Source: Bacteroidota bacterium (GTDB lineage: Bacteria > Bacteroidota > Bacteroidia > Bacteroidales > B18-G4). From it: a stretch of 7,005 nucleotides of DNA. Both the position numbers and the translations under genes were made by a program. The stretch covers positions 1 through 7,005 of the forward strand of contig DAOVZP010000088.1 in NCBI GenBank assembly GCA_030635045.1. The letters are read 5' to 3'. The notes below the pieces were generated by a model. That model was not told where the DNA came from, made no database searches, and saw only the letters and a list, made by a program, of their open reading frames with translations. Below are positions 6,389-7,005 of this stretch, piece by piece (position 1 is the stretch's first letter; each line of letters opens with the position of its first letter).

Positions 6389-6419
6389 GGGTATGGGGTA
6401 TGGGGTGTGTGGTGTGGGG
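6389..6419 (+). repeat. G-rich imperfect repeat just after the peptidase stop
   Basis: Starting 1 nt after the stop codon, the coding strand carries four runs of three or four G (6389-6391, 6395-6398, 6402-6405, 6416-6419). The first loops are both TAT, the last is TGTGTGGTGT. The first part is a 7-bp repeat of TATGGGG type. It could form a G-quadruplex in DNA or in the transcript, though the 10-nt third loop is long. It may equally be a simple-sequence tract. Confidence 0.6.
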
Positions 6420-6512
6420 TTGATCATGTAAAAGGTTTGCGGTTTATTAGCTTTATTATTTTTATATTTATGGCTTGAATGCTCGTAAGAGATGAGCACT
6501 AGTAGTGTTTTT
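6420..6512 (+). other. A+T-rich gap before the S8 peptidase gene
   Basis: These 93 nt contain no gene. A T/A-rich stretch (about 6441-6471) is the probable promoter region of the next gene, but no pair of -33/-7 elements has acceptable spacing. No hairpin with a T-run is seen, so the C1 peptidase gene lacks a recognisable intrinsic terminator and read-through into the next gene is possible. Confidence 0.4.
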
Positions 6513-7005
6513 ATGAAAAACAAGTTATTTGCTATTTCCATCCTGTCAGTTTTTATGTTGCTTTCGTCTGGCTATCCCGAGAAGAATATTGACAACAATG
6601 CTGTACCGGGAAAGATCATCCTTCAGCTTAGACAAACATCAAACCAAAAAGCGGCCCTGGCCGATCTGGCAGGATCATATTCATATGCAGTGCTGAAACC
6701 TGAGAAATGTCTTTCGGAACAATTAGGGATATGGCTGTTTAGCTACGATGGAGATGTGGGCAGAGGACAAAACCTATTGAGACAATTGCGAAACGATCAG
6801 CTGATTGCTCAGGCCCAATTTGATCATTATATCTCGCTTCGCGAACTGATCCCTGACGACCCCATGTTCATGGAGCAATGGGCTTTATATAATATCGGAC
6901 AAAGCGGAGGTGTCGTTGATGCTGATATCGATGCTACGGAAGCCTGGGAAATTGCCGTAAACACCGGAACAACAGTATTGGGTGATACCATCGTGCTGGC
7001 TGTGG
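6513..7005 (+). CDS. Subtilisin-like (S8) secreted serine peptidase, 5' part only
   Basis: The frame is open for 164 codons and leaves the window at the right edge. The product begins MKNKLFAISILSVFMLLSSG, a signal peptide without an obvious cleavage motif. Residues 31-112 look like an S8 propeptide (VPGKIILQLR at the start, as in fervidolysin-type prodomains). Residues 113-133 (IPDDPMFMEQWALYNIGQ...) and 136-147 (DADIDATEAWEI) are the typical entry into the subtilase catalytic domain, and GDTIVLAV at the edge is the strand that leads to the catalytic Asp. Asp, His and Ser themselves lie outside the window, so activity cannot be judged. ATG 6513 is preferred; an in-frame ATG at 6492 would add seven residues before the signal peptide. 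It follows the C1 peptidase on the same strand with a 125-nt gap. Confidence 0.82.
   Translation, partial: MKNKLFAISILSVFMLLSSGYPEKNIDNNAVPGKIILQLRQTSNQKAALADLAGSYSYAVLKPEKCLSEQLGIWLFSYDGDVGRGQNLLRQLRNDQLIAQAQFDHYISLRELIPDDPMFMEQWALYNIGQSGGVVDADIDATEAWEIAVNTGTTVLGDTIVLAV

Noticed and set aside
6436..6470. TTTG at 6436-6439 with TATTTTTA (6457-6464) or TATATTTA (6463-6470) as promoter for the S8 gene
   Set aside because: Both -7 candidates lack the final G and the spacings (17 or 23 nt) do not fit the expected about 19-21.

Overview
The window looks like a piece of a chromosome (or large contig) from a Bacteroidota bacterium, probably of the Bacteroidales/Marinilabiliales type. The signs are a giant secreted protein ending in a type IX secretion system (T9SS) type A sorting domain, several signal peptides ending in A-Q, near-absence of Shine-Dalgarno sequences, a TAnnTTTG-type promoter element, a TonB-C-like small secreted protein and a porin-like beta-barrel of a kind common in this phylum. 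The genus cannot be told from the sequence.

Layout. Bases 1-413 hold no convincing intact gene. They contain a possible decayed T9SS C-terminal tail (38-142), a degenerate 9-bp tandem repeat (164-242) and two palindromic elements just before the first gene. Bases 414-854 (+) encode a small exported protein with a TonB-C-like half, followed by a clear intrinsic terminator (889-921). Bases 943-1374 (+) encode a stand-alone NUDIX hydrolase of the ADP-ribose pyrophosphatase/NrtR-like type, whose likely -7 promoter box directly abuts the terminator T-tract. Bases 1383-2336 (-) encode an outer-membrane beta-barrel protein, convergent with the NUDIX gene and only 8 nt from it. A 235-nt divergent intergenic region with a 17-bp palindrome separates it from the main gene.

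Bases 2572-6387 (+) encode a 1271-residue multidomain papain-like (C1) cysteine peptidase with a T9SS sorting domain. A G-rich 3' tract follows, and at 6513 a second exported peptidase (subtilisin-like S8) begins and runs off the right edge before its catalytic residues.

How the genes fit together. The right half is a pair of same-strand secreted peptidases, which suggests extracellular or cell-surface protein degradation (inference). The left half is a set of unlinked single genes (periplasmic or cell-envelope protein, cytosolic nucleotide-derivative hydrolase, outer-membrane barrel), each apparently its own transcription unit. I see no CRISPR array, tRNA, rRNA, insertion sequence, phage gene or recognisable defence system. 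The most distinctive content is the architecture of the large peptidase: Asp-rich calcium-type loops between catalytic His and Asn, one Ig-like fold apparently split by an inserted beta domain, and a glutamine-amidotransferase-like domain before the sorting signal.
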